64,000 bases of DNA from an uncultured Lachnospiraceae bacterium (GTDB lineage: Bacteria > Bacillota > Clostridia > Lachnospirales > Lachnospiraceae), in contig CACZBW010000012.1 of NCBI GenBank assembly GCA_902779575.1, forward strand, positions 105,178-169,177. The letters are read 5' to 3'. Shown one piece after another: positions 54,190 through 63,915 of the stretch; positions within the stretch are counted from its first letter, which is position 1, and each line of letters starts with the position of its first letter. Below the pieces are notes generated by a model that was not told where the DNA came from, did not search any database, and was given only the letters and a program-made list of their open reading frames with translations. Made by a program: the position numbers and the translations under genes.

Positions 54190-54956
54190 CAGTCGTCATC
54201 TCCTCCCAGATATGCAGCTATGACTCTCGGGTCATTGCTGATTGTCTCGCCGCTGCCCCTGGCTATGATACGGCCGTATTCCAGAACCGTGATCTCCTCA
54301 CAGATTCCCATGACGAATTTCATATCATGCTCAATCAGGAGGATGGCGATCCCGAAATCGTCTCTTACTTTACGCACTGTCTCCATCAGCTCCTGGGTCT
54401 CATTCGGATTCATGCCGGCAGCCGGCTCGTCCAGAAGAAGAAGCTTGGGATCCGAGGCAAGCGCCCGGCAGATCTCCAGTTTTCTCTGCTGGCCGTAGGG
54501 AAGGGCGGATGCGGAAAGCTCCGCCTTGTCTTCCATCCCGAACACCTTCAGAAGCTTCAGGGCCTTGCGGTTCATGTCATGCTCCGTCTCCCTGTAGGAG
54601 CGGGTCCGCAAAAGGCCTGCCCACATGCTGTACTCCATACGGTTGTGCATGCCGACCTTTACGTTGTCCAGAACCATCATCTCGTCGAAGAGACGGATAT
54701 TCTGAAATGTTCTTGCGATTCCGGCCTTTGAAATGTATTCCGGGCTTTTTCCGGTTATATCCACTCCGTCCAGACGGATATTTCCCTCGCTGGGGCGGTA
54801 CATGCCGGTCAGCATGTTGAAGGCAGTGGTCTTGCCCGCGCCGTTCGGCCCGATCAGGCCGTACAGCCGGCCTGTCTCCACGGTCAGGTCGAAAGCAGCG
54901 ACCGCCTGAAGGCCGCCGAAAGAGATTCCCAGATTGGTAACTTCCAGAAGTGCCAT
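54189..54956 (-). CDS. livG: Branched-chain amino-acid ABC transporter ATP-binding protein LivG
   Basis: It is the second ATPase of the importer. The 255-residue protein has Walker A GPNGAGKTTAFNMLTGMY, the LivG-type insert GIARTFQNIRLFDEMMVLDN, signature LPYGQQRKLEICRAL (LSxGQQ variant), Walker B LLLLDEPAAGMNPNET and IEHDMKFVMGICEEI. GGAGG precedes the ATG, which is one base after the livM stop region. Confidence 0.95.
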   Translation of the reverse strand: MALLEVTNLGISFGGLQAVAAFDLTVETGRLYGLIGPNGAGKTTAFNMLTGMYRPSEGNIRLDGVDITGKSPEYISKAGIARTFQNIRLFDEMMVLDNVKVGMHNRMEYSMWAGLLRTRSYRETEHDMNRKALKLLKVFGMEDKAELSASALPYGQQRKLEICRALASDPKLLLLDEPAAGMNPNETQELMETVRKVRDDFGIAILLIEHDMKFVMGICEEITVLEYGRIIARGSGETISNDPRVIAAYLGGDDD

Positions 54957-54957
54957 A

Positions 54958-56037
54958 TCAGATGCCCTCCTTTCCGCTTACAGGAGCTTTCTTCCTGAAG
55001 CGCATCATGAAGCGCTTTCTCCAGGAAACAAAGGCAGGCGCCTGATTGAACAGCATCATGACAATCAGGACGATCGAGTAGATAAACATACGGTACTGGG
55101 AGAAGCCGCGCAGCATCTCCGGAAGAACCGTAAGGATAATCGCTGCTATGATTCCGCCCAGAACATTGCCCATACCGCCGAGAACGACCATGACCAGGAC
55201 ATTGATCGACAGGTTGTAATCAAACTTGTCCGCGACCAGGGAGGAGTAATTCAGTGCGTACAGAACGCCGGCGAAACCCGCGAACACCGCAGCGGATACA
55301 AACGCCATCAGCTTGTACTTGGTCAGGTTGATGCCTGTCGCTCTTGCAGCGATCTCATCGTCGCGGATGGCCGTGATGGCGCGGCCGGCCCTGGAATTCA
55401 TCAGGTTCGTCACGAAAATCAGGGTAATCAGGATCAGTACAATACCTACGGTAAAGACCGAAAACTTCTTTATACCCATAATACCCATCGCGCCTTTTAA
55501 AAGCATCTTCCCGTCCGGCTCCATCCCGAGAGAGAACTGGTCTTTCAGGGAAAAATGCAGGCCTCTGGAGTCTGAGCCGATGTACATGGCTCCCAGGACA
55601 TTTTTCAGAATCTCGCCGGATGCCAGGGTAACAATCGCAAGATAATCGCCCGACAGCCTCAGAACAGGGATGCCGACCAGAACGCCGAAAATACCCGCCG
55701 CCGCGCCGCCGATCAGAAATGCGATCAGGACCGCCAGCCACTGGGGCAGGGCCGCACCGGCTGTCGTATAGAAATAAATGCCCGCAAAAGCACCCGCGCT
55801 CATGAAAGCGGCGTGCCCGAGGGAGAGCTCTCCCAGAAAGCCGACAACCAGATTCAGCGAAATCGCCATGACAACATAGGCGCATACCGGGATCAGAAGG
55901 CCGCCGATTTTGGCGGTCATATGTCCCGTCATCCGGACAATCTCAATCAGTGCCCAGAACGCAATCACAAAACCAAACGTCATGAGGTTCGATCTTGTGG
56001 ACTTCTTCATCTTTTTTCTGCCTGCCACAATCTTCAC
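54958..56037 (-). CDS. livM: Branched-chain amino-acid ABC transporter permease LivM
   Basis: This inner permease of 359 residues has about nine hydrophobic segments. LivM-type motifs are NLVVGFLGELSLGHAAFMSA and the coupling loop RAGRAITAIRDDEIAARATG. The longest frame begins with GTG at 56037, one base after the livH stop; an ATG at 56010 (ten residues in) has an AGGCAG-like site and is a good alternative start. The basic C-terminus extends past the last helix (WRKRFMMRFRKKAPVSGKEG). Confidence 0.94.
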   Translation of the reverse strand: MKIVAGRKKMKKSTRSNLMTFGFVIAFWALIEIVRMTGHMTAKIGGLLIPVCAYVVMAISLNLVVGFLGELSLGHAAFMSAGAFAGIYFYTTAGAALPQWLAVLIAFLIGGAAAGIFGVLVGIPVLRLSGDYLAIVTLASGEILKNVLGAMYIGSDSRGLHFSLKDQFSLGMEPDGKMLLKGAMGIMGIKKFSVFTVGIVLILITLIFVTNLMNSRAGRAITAIRDDEIAARATGINLTKYKLMAFVSAAVFAGFAGVLYALNYSSLVADKFDYNLSINVLVMVVLGGMGNVLGGIIAAIILTVLPEMLRGFSQYRMFIYSIVLIVMMLFNQAPAFVSWRKRFMMRFRKKAPVSGKEGI

Positions 56038-56038
56038 C

Positions 56039-56920
56039 TCACACTTTCACAGTTGTTTTCCTGCCCAGAAGTCCGGTTGGCTTCACGAGCAGAACTACGA
56101 TCAGAACCAGGAATACAACCGCATCCGACAGCTGCGTAGAGATATACGCCTTGGAAAGATTTTCTATAATGCCCAGAAGAATTCCTCCCAGGAACGCGCC
56201 GGGGATCGAACCGATCCCGCCGAAAACGGCGGCGACAAAAGCCTTGATGCCGGGCATGGCGCCGGTCGTCGGAATCAGGGTCGGATAGGAGCTCAGAAGC
56301 AGAGCGCCCGCCACCGCGGCAAGCGCGGAGCCGATCGCAAAGGTCATGGAGATGATTCCGTTCACATTGATTCCCATCAGCTGGGCCGCTCCGCGGTCCT
56401 CGGAGACCGCCTGCATGGCATGGCCCGGTTTCGTATACTGGACAAACCAGATCAGCACGATCATGATCACGACAGAGACTAAAATCGTGACAATCGACTC
56501 AGCGGAGATCTGCAGCTGCCCGCCGAAAAGGACAAGGGGTTTCAGTTTTACGACGGAAGTAAAAGACTTCGGATCGGATTTCCACAGAAGCATGGCCCCG
56601 TTCTGCAGAAAATAACTGACGCCGATGGCTGTGATCAGAACAGACAGAGAGGAGGCGCCCCGAAGCGGCCTGTACGCAACTCTCTCGATCGTTATACCAA
56701 GAAGGGTACAGGCTCCCATGGCGATGATAATCGCCAGGACCGGATGGATTCCCCCCTTGCAGAATGTGAAGAAAACGACGTATCCGCCTACCATGATGAC
56801 GTCACCGTGCGCAAAGTTCAGCATCTTGGCGATACCATAGACCATGGTATAGCCCAACGCAATCAGTGCGTAGACGCTTCCCAGCGAAATCCCTCTGGCC
56901 AGATAGGATAGAAATTGCAT
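56039..56920 (-). CDS. livH: Branched-chain amino-acid ABC transporter permease LivH
   Basis: This partner permease of 293 residues has eight or so membrane segments and LivH signatures: GISLGSVYALIALGYTMVYG, NFAHGDVIMVGGYV, and RGAAQLMGINVNGIISMTFA in the coupling region. The start at 56920 follows a GGGGGT site; the open frame upstream is not family-like. It is 126 bp after livK. Confidence 0.95.
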   Translation of the reverse strand: MQFLSYLARGISLGSVYALIALGYTMVYGIAKMLNFAHGDVIMVGGYVVFFTFCKGGIHPVLAIIIAMGACTLLGITIERVAYRPLRGASSLSVLITAIGVSYFLQNGAMLLWKSDPKSFTSVVKLKPLVLFGGQLQISAESIVTILVSVVIMIVLIWFVQYTKPGHAMQAVSEDRGAAQLMGINVNGIISMTFAIGSALAAVAGALLLSSYPTLIPTTGAMPGIKAFVAAVFGGIGSIPGAFLGGILLGIIENLSKAYISTQLSDAVVFLVLIVVLLVKPTGLLGRKTTVKV

Positions 56921-57046
56921 GTGATTACCCCCGGTTCTTTCGGTCCGGAAGACCTGGTGCCCGTTTCCGCCCGAATATGGTGAAGCGGTCCCGCCGAACG
57001 GGACCGCCTGATTCCTGTATATTCCCAAACGATGTCAGAGGCTGAC

Positions 57047-58186
57047 TTAATCCATCGGCTGGTAAACGCCGTCCTGGATCACCATGCCGCGCGGATCCTT
57101 GGAAACCGCACCGCTTGCGTCCCAGGTCATGCTCTCGCCGGTCAGTCCGTCATAGGAGAATCCGTCGCTCGTAATCACGGCCTTGAGCGCTTCGCAGATG
57201 TCGGAAGCGGACATATCCGCTGTCACGCCGGCTTCGGTGCAGGCCTTGTACAGTACTTTGACGACGTCGTAGGCGTCTGCCGCGAACTGGTTCGGGATGT
57301 CGCCGGTCTTGTCCTGATAAGCCTTGACGAAAGCAACCGTAAGGTCATCGGTGGAAGTTGCGACGAACGGGGTCAGGAGCATGACGCCCTCTGCAAGGGA
57401 AGTATCGAAGCCTTCAACAGAAAGGATTCCGTCCATGCCGTCGACGCCGAAGAACTTCGTCTCGTAGCCCATATCATTGGCAGCCTTCAGGATCTGGCTT
57501 GCCGGAGTATAGTAAATCGGAAGGAAGATCAGATCCGCGCCGGCATCCTTGCAGGCCTGGACCTGGGTGGTAAGGTCTGTGGAGTTGTCATCCGTGAACG
57601 CTTCGTTGGCGACGACCTCAAGGTTCTTCTCCTGTGCTTCCGCAAGGAAGGTGTTCAGGATACCTGTGGAGTACGCGTCCGAAGAGTTGTAGATGATACC
57701 GATCTTGGAACCCAGCTCCATCTCGGAGATATAGTCCGCGGAAGCGCGTCCCTGGTTCGGGTCGGTGAAGCAGACCTGGAAGACGTTGTCGCCGATGCTG
57801 ATGACGTCCTGGGAGGACGCTGACGGTGTCAGCATGAACATATTATCGCTGACTGCCTCGGAACCGACTGCGATGCAGGGATTCGTGGTGACAGTACCGC
57901 CGAGAATCTGCATGCCCCAGTCTTTAAGGGAGTTGTATGCGTTCACGGAAGTCTCCGGATCATGCTGGTCATCCTCAAACTGAAGCTCAAACTGAATGTC
58001 TCCGCCTTCCGCGTTGACTTCCTCTACCGCGATCTCCATCGCATTCTGAACGTTGGAGCCGTAGATGGCTGCCGGTCCGGTGGTCGGTCCGATGCCGCCG
58101 ATCTTGATGACTTCTGCAGCCATGGAACTCATGGCAAGGCCGGCTGTCACAGCACCCGTCAGAGCAACACACATCATTTTTCTCAT
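57047..58186 (-). CDS. livK: Branched-chain amino-acid ABC transporter substrate-binding protein LivK
   Basis: It captures BCAAs outside the cell for LivHMGF. The 379-residue protein is a type I periplasmic-binding fold (VIKIGGIGPTTGPAAIYGSN, QFEDDQHDPETSVNAYNSL, FMLTPSASSQDVI). The N-terminus MRKMMCVALTGAVTAGLAMS then SMAAEV is a signal peptide, but no lipobox cysteine follows the hydrophobic stretch; cleavage after SMAA by signal peptidase I is more likely. That is unusual for a Gram-positive importer, which normally anchors this protein as a lipoprotein. AGGAGG precedes the ATG, with a consensus promoter and an operator-like palindrome upstream. Confidence 0.95.
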   Translation of the reverse strand: MRKMMCVALTGAVTAGLAMSSMAAEVIKIGGIGPTTGPAAIYGSNVQNAMEIAVEEVNAEGGDIQFELQFEDDQHDPETSVNAYNSLKDWGMQILGGTVTTNPCIAVGSEAVSDNMFMLTPSASSQDVISIGDNVFQVCFTDPNQGRASADYISEMELGSKIGIIYNSSDAYSTGILNTFLAEAQEKNLEVVANEAFTDDNSTDLTTQVQACKDAGADLIFLPIYYTPASQILKAANDMGYETKFFGVDGMDGILSVEGFDTSLAEGVMLLTPFVATSTDDLTVAFVKAYQDKTGDIPNQFAADAYDVVKVLYKACTEAGVTADMSASDICEALKAVITSDGFSYDGLTGESMTWDASGAVSKDPRGMVIQDGVYQPMD

Positions 58187-58220
58187 ACACTTCTCCTCCT
58201 GTACACTTTTAAAAACCTCA

Positions 58221-58238
58221 TGCCAAAGCAGTTTGGCA
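58221..58238. promoter_or_regulatory. Operator-like palindrome before livK
   Basis: TGCCAAA-GCAG-TTTGGCA is a perfect 7-bp dyad just downstream of the predicted livK transcription start, a usual repressor position. A CodY-like sequence (CATTTTCGACAAATT on the minus strand, 11 of 15 consensus positions) lies further upstream near 58315-58332. Confidence 0.5.
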
Positions 58239-58248
58239 GATAGTGAGT

Positions 58249-58277
58249 ATTGTAACACTCAGAAACTGATGATTCAA
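58249..58277 (-). promoter_or_regulatory. Promoter of livKHMGF
   Basis: The minus strand shows TTGAAT (58272-58277), a 17-bp spacer and TACAAT (58249-58254). The 467-bp gap upstream of livK otherwise holds A/T-rich DNA and repeat copy 6; no gene is seen in it. Confidence 0.78.
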
Positions 58278-58566
58278 TGGTAGATTCACACATATTTCGC
58301 AATTTTTGCGATTTGGAAATTTGTCGAAAATGCACAAGAATGATTTCTGAATAACCGCGAAAATTTGATTCTTTTTTCTGTAAAACCCGCCTTAAGAAAA
58401 AAATATTGCACCGTTCCTCCGCAAAGCGGACCGGGAAGGCGGAACTGTCCCGTCTCCCCGGTCCGGAGTCCGATATAAATATTCCGGTCTGACTGCCGTT
58501 CATTCAAAAAAATTGGCAGTCCCTTCCTTGCTGATCCTGTTCCCTTAAAACCGGGCACGACCATTC

Positions 58567-58652
58567 TATAATGATTGCGGCGTCAGAAGTATGGTCTGTA
58601 AAATCGTAAAAACAAGTCACTCCGGCCTGACTTCAGGCGCCGCTGTCATATA
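58567..58652 (+). repeat. Dispersed intergenic repeat, copy 6
   Basis: It is closed by a near-perfect 14-bp inverted repeat (GCGGCG..AGAAGT with ACTTCAGGCGCCGC) that encloses the core ATGGTCTGTAAAATCGTAAA. It ends two bases before the stop codon of the Cna-B/LRR gene. It is the clearest palindromic member of the family. Confidence 0.72.
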
Positions 58653-58653
58653 G

Positions 58654-61600
58654 TTACTCACTTACATACTCAACAACGGTCCCGCTGCCCCATACGGCGT
58701 TCAGGCTTCCCTCCGGCTGATGGATCCGGATATGGACCGGGGCGGCCAGGCTCCCGCTGCAGCACCACCTGCCGGCGCTTTCCACATTTTCCCAGATATC
58801 AAGGCTGGAAATGGATGTCGTGACAAAAGCCTGCTGTCCCAGAGTTATCAGCGAATGGGGAAGGGTGACCGAACTGAGCGTCCTGCAGTAACCGCAGGCC
58901 ATCGTGCCGATCCTGAGGATGCCCTCGCTGAAGCAGATTGAACTGATCGGCAGGTTTCTGAAACAGTCTGTCCCGATCTGAGTGATCTCCAGGATCCTGC
59001 CGTGGTAAAAGACATAATGCGGTACCCTGACATCTCCCTGTTTCAGCTGCAGCTTCTCTTTCGTTTCCGGATCCCGGACATCATCCAGCATATCGGCAGT
59101 AAGGACACAGTCCGGGACAATATCCTCCAGGGTAAACACCGCCCCGTCGCCCTCGCGGACCGGCTCCGGAAGTCCGGAATACGCCAGAATCCTGTCAAGC
59201 TTCCATGGAAGCCGGCAGTCCTCCCTTACCCTCCATCTTGTACCGGCAGGCAGCAGAAATCTCGCGCAGCTGCCGCCTTTTAAAAAGAAGGATCCGTCCG
59301 CTCCGGTCCTGCCCTCCTCTTCTTTGCCATCCCCGTCGATCCTGAAAATCTGATAGCTTCTTCCGCAGGCCGCGGTCTCCTCCCCGCTGTCCAGCAGCTG
59401 TGTCAGAATCATGCGGAAGCGTGTTCCCGATGATTCCCCCGTTTCCTTGGCTACCTCCAGGACCCGCTCCCGGTTGGAATTATAGAAGGTATTCTCCTCG
59501 CAGACGCTCAGATATCCGAAAGCAGGATCAGACGCTTCGTAATCTTCCCGGATTCTCAGATCCCCTTCCGAAGGAGCGTGGTCTCTGTACCAGTCCGCAG
59601 GCCGGACCTCACCCCGGGCAAGAGCCAGAGGCTGTATCTTCCGGTTCTGTCCGTCCTCTCCTTCCCAGCCGTCCGCGTGCCGGACGAGATAAATCAGCCC
59701 GTCCGGTCCGGTTCTCTGTACCCGGCCGCCCACTGTATAGTTCAGGTCCGTCTGGATCCAGGGAACTCCTTCCGCACAGATCCATGAGCCGCCCGCAAAG
59801 CGCTCGACACGGAAAGCCAGCCTTGCGCCGTCCGGAATCCGGCTCCAGCCTTCCTCCCCGTCCGTCATCTCTTTCCGGATCAGGGAAGCGGGTTGCGCCG
59901 TTACCGCGCTGATGCGGTTGACAAAGCTGATTTCCTTAAGACCCGGGCCGGCAGTTTCAAAGACGGTATCCTGATCCGGGAAGATCCTGTCGCCGGAAAA
60001 CAGAATGGTCTTTCCATCGTCCTCCGGAAGGCGCGCCGCATTGCTCCTCTCCTCGGAAACGGAGATACGGGTCCCGTCCGGAAGCCCTGACAGAATCGCG
60101 GTCTGCGTCTCACTGAGCCAGACGACGCCCCCGCAGACCCGGCGGATGCTCACCGATCCGTCAGAAGAATCCGCAATCCTGAGCGCCCCGTTATAAGGCT
60201 CCATTCCTCCGTTTCTGTCCGTCTCGATCCGGAGCGGTGCAAGAAGACGGAACGGCTGGTTCAGAAGGCCGGAACGGTATGCGGACAGAAATGCTTCCGC
60301 GTCCCCGTCTGCCGCCGCAAAGGACTTCCGGATCAGGAACTGGCCGTCTGTGCCGTTCACGAACATGACCCGGTTTTCAGACTCTGATCCCAGTGTTCCT
60401 TCCAGAGCTTTCCCATCAGCGGGATAAACCTGCGGACAGGAAGGATCCGCTTCCTCTTTAATTCTCCAGGAAAGTCCTTCCTCTCCAAGGTCCTCAAAAT
60501 GGGCGGTCTCCCCGGCGTGCAGACGGAAGGAACCGTCCCCGCCCGTGACTTCCTCCCTGCCGCCGGCCGTATACGTTTTTTCTGCCGCCGCAGCGTAGCT
60601 GCCGTCCTCCTGCATCAGTTCCAGATAAAAATGAAACTCTCTGTCCCCCGTACCTGAAGAAGCCGGGCCAGGGCTGCTGCCTGCATGAAGCACGGTAATC
60701 TGTACCAGAAAGCCCTCTGCGTCGGAACTGTCATAGGACTTGTAAACGATCTTCAGGTGTTTGGCGCCGCTGACCTCAATCGTCCTTCCTCCGGGCGCAA
60801 TATGGCGCACGGAAGCTTCCGCTTCCAGGTTCCCGTCCCCGTAGACCGCCAGATATTCATACTGCTCAAAATGAATACCGGTCGGAAACTCAATCCGGTA
60901 CCCGGTCACATCCTCTTCCGGCTCATAGTCAAAGAGAACCTTCTCCTGACCGGAGGACGGAATCCGGCCCGGATATCCCTCGGTAGCCGTGAGCGTGCAG
61001 TCCCGGTCAGCGTTTTCGAGGACCAGCTTTGAGAGATCAAGATCCCTGAGCCGGTAACTGTTTGTAATCTCCGCGCCGCGCTGCTTACTATAGACAGGCA
61101 TGAGACAGACCGCTGTCCCGGAATTCACCATCGTATAATTCACCGGAACCTCCGTTTCCTGTACCGTGTAGACCCTGCCTCCTTCCAGTCCTTTCACTAC
61201 AATCGTCTTACCTGCGCAGGCACAGGAAAGGCAGCCCTCTGCGTCCGTAACGCCGCTATGGGAACCATCGCTCAGTTCCCAGGAAAGCCCTGCCGCCGGC
61301 TCAAAGCCGTCCGCCTGTGTGTCTGTTCCCGGATTCCCGGGAGAGACTGCCGACGGGTCCGTCCCCTCCGGCAGCTTCCGGATCCGGAAAGTGAACAGAT
61401 CATCACAGTCCTCCGCCTCCCGGTGCAGGATTTTTTTACTGATCAGAAGATCCTTCCATCTCCAGGCATTTTCCAGAGTCACCCTGCTGCCGTTCAGGGC
61501 AAGCAGGCCGGACGCGTCTGTCGATACGCCGATAAAATCTGTTCCTTCCCCGAAGGATCCTTCCATCTCTTCAACTGTATAGCTGCACGCTGCATCGCCC

Positions 61601-63915
61601 GGAAACAGAGCCAGCAGCTCGCCGGGGGAAATGCTGATGCAGCTGTCTTCGTCAATGACCCGCTCTCCCAGCTTTCTCCCGCTGAAGGTAAGCGCTGACA
61701 GAGGATCCATGATCCAGGCAGTCTGCCCCGCCATGGAGTTCCCGTCTGCGCTGACCCGCACCCGGAAGCTTCTCCCTTCCAGGGATACGCCGTCAGGAAC
61801 GGCAAGACATCTTTTCTCCAGAAGAAGGGGCGGTCTGTAATGATTCACTGCCACGATCGAACGGGCGTCTTCCCCGCCCTCTTCCTCCATGCTGCAGGCA
61901 AAGAAAAGATCCGGATCTTCACTCACAGTCATATCATCTGTTCCCGCAGCATCTTCAAATACAGCTCTCTGGCCGTCTTTCAGAAGAAAGCGTCCGTCCG
62001 CGTCCGTCGCATGCAGTTTCCCGTCCGCTTCCCAGCCTTTCTCAGTGTAATTTTCCAGGCTGTATTCCAGGCCGGCGCAGGGCTGCTCCCCGGATTCCTC
62101 CTTCTTTTTCAGCCGGAAAATAAACTCCTGATCCTTTCTGCCGTCCGGTACCTCCCCCTCGGTCTTTTTGCGCACGATCAGCGTACGGCGGGGACTGAGC
62201 CTTACGCGTACGGAATTTCCTGTCACACAGGATTGTGTCTGTGTCTCGACGCCTTCACTGTAGAAGGAACTGCAGTTATAAGCATACCGGGCTTCCCCGC
62301 CGTCCGCGGGAGCCTTCATGTGCAGAAAAATACGCACGCGGTCTCCTCCTTTCAGCTGCCAGGAAGCTTCCTCCCGGCCCCGGCTCAGATCCGCCGCTAT
62401 GGACCTGACTTTTGACAGGTCCTCCGTCCAGCTCTCTTCCCGGATCCAGCCGTTCTCCTCCGTCAGAATCTCCTGCGCCGTCTGTCCCTCCAGCGGGAGC
62501 GGCGCCTCCTCGGAAGCACTGTAATAAAGGACCGGATTGATCCCTTTCTTTGCAGCCTCGCTCAGATCCGCGCCTTCAAAACTGCCTTCCCAGAAAAGCT
62601 CCTCAAAGTTCATGGAAAGCTCCGCTTCCGGGCGCTCCAGCGCAGCCTGTTCCAGGTGGTCGAAGATCACGATGCCCGTTATGGGATCCTTCGTCTCATT
62701 TGTCAGATCGATCCGGTAGGTATAAGTCTCCAGGCCGCCGGTCACTGCCTCTTTCTGAAAGGAAGCAAATCTGTCCGAATCCGTCCTGACCCATTTTGTA
62801 ATGCCGCTGGTCAGACCTACCGCCACATCCTCCGCGGCAGCCGCTTTCGCATAGAGAACAGTCTTCAGTCCGGACCTGCCGTCAGAGTCGATATCCTCTC
62901 CCAGAATCGCATAAGATGCCCTGTTCTCCTCCGTCCCGGGGACAACCACGCCGTCGTCAAGACCGGCCTCCTTATCTGTGCCAAGGATTTCCCTTCCTGC
63001 CGCGATATCCGCCTTCTCCGGCATGACCGCCGCCAGATTTGCCTCCTTCTGCATCTCCGCAAGATCCCTGTAGCTGCAGAAAGCCCCGAAGCGGATTCCG
63101 TATCCGTCAAACCACATGCCGGAAGCAAAACGCGGAATCATGGACGGATTTTTATGAAAACGCACATGAAAAACAAGCATGGTGCGGCCGCTGCCCCTCC
63201 AGTTCTCCATAATATCCGTTTTTCCCGAGATGCTGACGGTTACCGGGTCTGTATCCCAGCGGGAAGGAGAGGTGAAATCGGCGTTCTCCTGCCCTTCCAG
63301 CAGCCCTCCCGTGACAGGGACGGACGGGTCCAGGCTGACCCCGTGAGGGAGGAGATCATAAACCGCGAATCCCTCCCTGTCCGGAAGTACGAGGGCAGTC
63401 CCGGCTTCCGCGATTGTTTTCGCGGCGCTGATATCATACAGTTCGTACCCTTCTACAGCCGCAACCGTATAGAACAGGCGGACCCGGCTGTGCTCCGGAT
63501 CATTTACCGCTTCCGCTGTCTTCACCGCCTGAGCGTGACGGCCGAGCCCGGTCAGGGAGACAAAAGAGCTGTCCCGCATGAGAATCACATTGTAAAGCCG
63601 GCGGGTCAGTTCCTCGATGCCCGGCTCGGAATAATTCTCCGCCCCGTCCGTTCTCTGATCCTGCATCCAGCTTCCATATGCGCCGTCCGGACCGGCGCCT
63701 CTGCCGCTGATGCCTCCGAGGCACTCGATTCTGGCCTGATCTGTACGGACCGGATCCTCCGCGCAGAAAAGCCCGCTGACCTGACTGCCCGGACAGATCT
63801 CCATCTCCAGTTCGATTCTGCTTCTGGTCACGTAATCCGTGGAAGAGTGGACCGCCATGACGCGCCAGGGCTCTTGTGCAATCTGTTCCTCTGTAAAGGA
63901 ATAAGGAACTGTCAC
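58654..63915 (-). CDS. Large Cna-B/SpaA-repeat and leucine-rich-repeat surface-type protein, N-terminus uncertain
   Basis: This 1753-residue protein resembles clostridial adhesins or pilin-like proteins. Several Cna-B/DUF7601-like beta domains follow one another from about residue 595 (starts such as RRTLIVRKKTEGEVPD, KDLLISKKILHREAED, REFHFYLELMQEDG, TRFRMILTQLLDSG), each with a K/R-rich first strand and a GSF.L..G..A.F strand. The last 100 or so residues are a BspA-type LRR_5 segment (LRIGTMACGYCRTLSSVTLP). There is no signal peptide, no C-terminal sortase LPxTG motif and no membrane anchor. The only in-frame start is a GTG at 63915 without a ribosome binding site, inside a large inverted repeat; the frame has a stop a few codons upstream. 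The gene may be 5'-truncated, rearranged or silent. Confidence 0.75.
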   Translation of the reverse strand: MTVPYSFTEEQIAQEPWRVMAVHSSTDYVTRSRIELEMEICPGSQVSGLFCAEDPVRTDQARIECLGGISGRGAGPDGAYGSWMQDQRTDGAENYSEPGIEELTRRLYNVILMRDSSFVSLTGLGRHAQAVKTAEAVNDPEHSRVRLFYTVAAVEGYELYDISAAKTIAEAGTALVLPDREGFAVYDLLPHGVSLDPSVPVTGGLLEGQENADFTSPSRWDTDPVTVSISGKTDIMENWRGSGRTMLVFHVRFHKNPSMIPRFASGMWFDGYGIRFGAFCSYRDLAEMQKEANLAAVMPEKADIAAGREILGTDKEAGLDDGVVVPGTEENRASYAILGEDIDSDGRSGLKTVLYAKAAAAEDVAVGLTSGITKWVRTDSDRFASFQKEAVTGGLETYTYRIDLTNETKDPITGIVIFDHLEQAALERPEAELSMNFEELFWEGSFEGADLSEAAKKGINPVLYYSASEEAPLPLEGQTAQEILTEENGWIREESWTEDLSKVRSIAADLSRGREEASWQLKGGDRVRIFLHMKAPADGGEARYAYNCSSFYSEGVETQTQSCVTGNSVRVRLSPRRTLIVRKKTEGEVPDGRKDQEFIFRLKKKEESGEQPCAGLEYSLENYTEKGWEADGKLHATDADGRFLLKDGQRAVFEDAAGTDDMTVSEDPDLFFACSMEEEGGEDARSIVAVNHYRPPLLLEKRCLAVPDGVSLEGRSFRVRVSADGNSMAGQTAWIMDPLSALTFSGRKLGERVIDEDSCISISPGELLALFPGDAACSYTVEEMEGSFGEGTDFIGVSTDASGLLALNGSRVTLENAWRWKDLLISKKILHREAEDCDDLFTFRIRKLPEGTDPSAVSPGNPGTDTQADGFEPAAGLSWELSDGSHSGVTDAEGCLSCACAGKTIVVKGLEGGRVYTVQETEVPVNYTMVNSGTAVCLMPVYSKQRGAEITNSYRLRDLDLSKLVLENADRDCTLTATEGYPGRIPSSGQEKVLFDYEPEEDVTGYRIEFPTGIHFEQYEYLAVYGDGNLEAEASVRHIAPGGRTIEVSGAKHLKIVYKSYDSSDAEGFLVQITVLHAGSSPGPASSGTGDREFHFYLELMQEDGSYAAAAEKTYTAGGREEVTGGDGSFRLHAGETAHFEDLGEEGLSWRIKEEADPSCPQVYPADGKALEGTLGSESENRVMFVNGTDGQFLIRKSFAAADGDAEAFLSAYRSGLLNQPFRLLAPLRIETDRNGGMEPYNGALRIADSSDGSVSIRRVCGGVVWLSETQTAILSGLPDGTRISVSEERSNAARLPEDDGKTILFSGDRIFPDQDTVFETAGPGLKEISFVNRISAVTAQPASLIRKEMTDGEEGWSRIPDGARLAFRVERFAGGSWICAEGVPWIQTDLNYTVGGRVQRTGPDGLIYLVRHADGWEGEDGQNRKIQPLALARGEVRPADWYRDHAPSEGDLRIREDYEASDPAFGYLSVCEENTFYNSNRERVLEVAKETGESSGTRFRMILTQLLDSGEETAACGRSYQIFRIDGDGKEEEGRTGADGSFFLKGGSCARFLLPAGTRWRVREDCRLPWKLDRILAYSGLPEPVREGDGAVFTLEDIVPDCVLTADMLDDVRDPETKEKLQLKQGDVRVPHYVFYHGRILEITQIGTDCFRNLPISSICFSEGILRIGTMACGYCRTLSSVTLPHSLITLGQQAFVTTSISSLDIWENVESAGRWCCSGSLAAPVHIRIHQPEGSLNAVWGSGTVVEYVSE

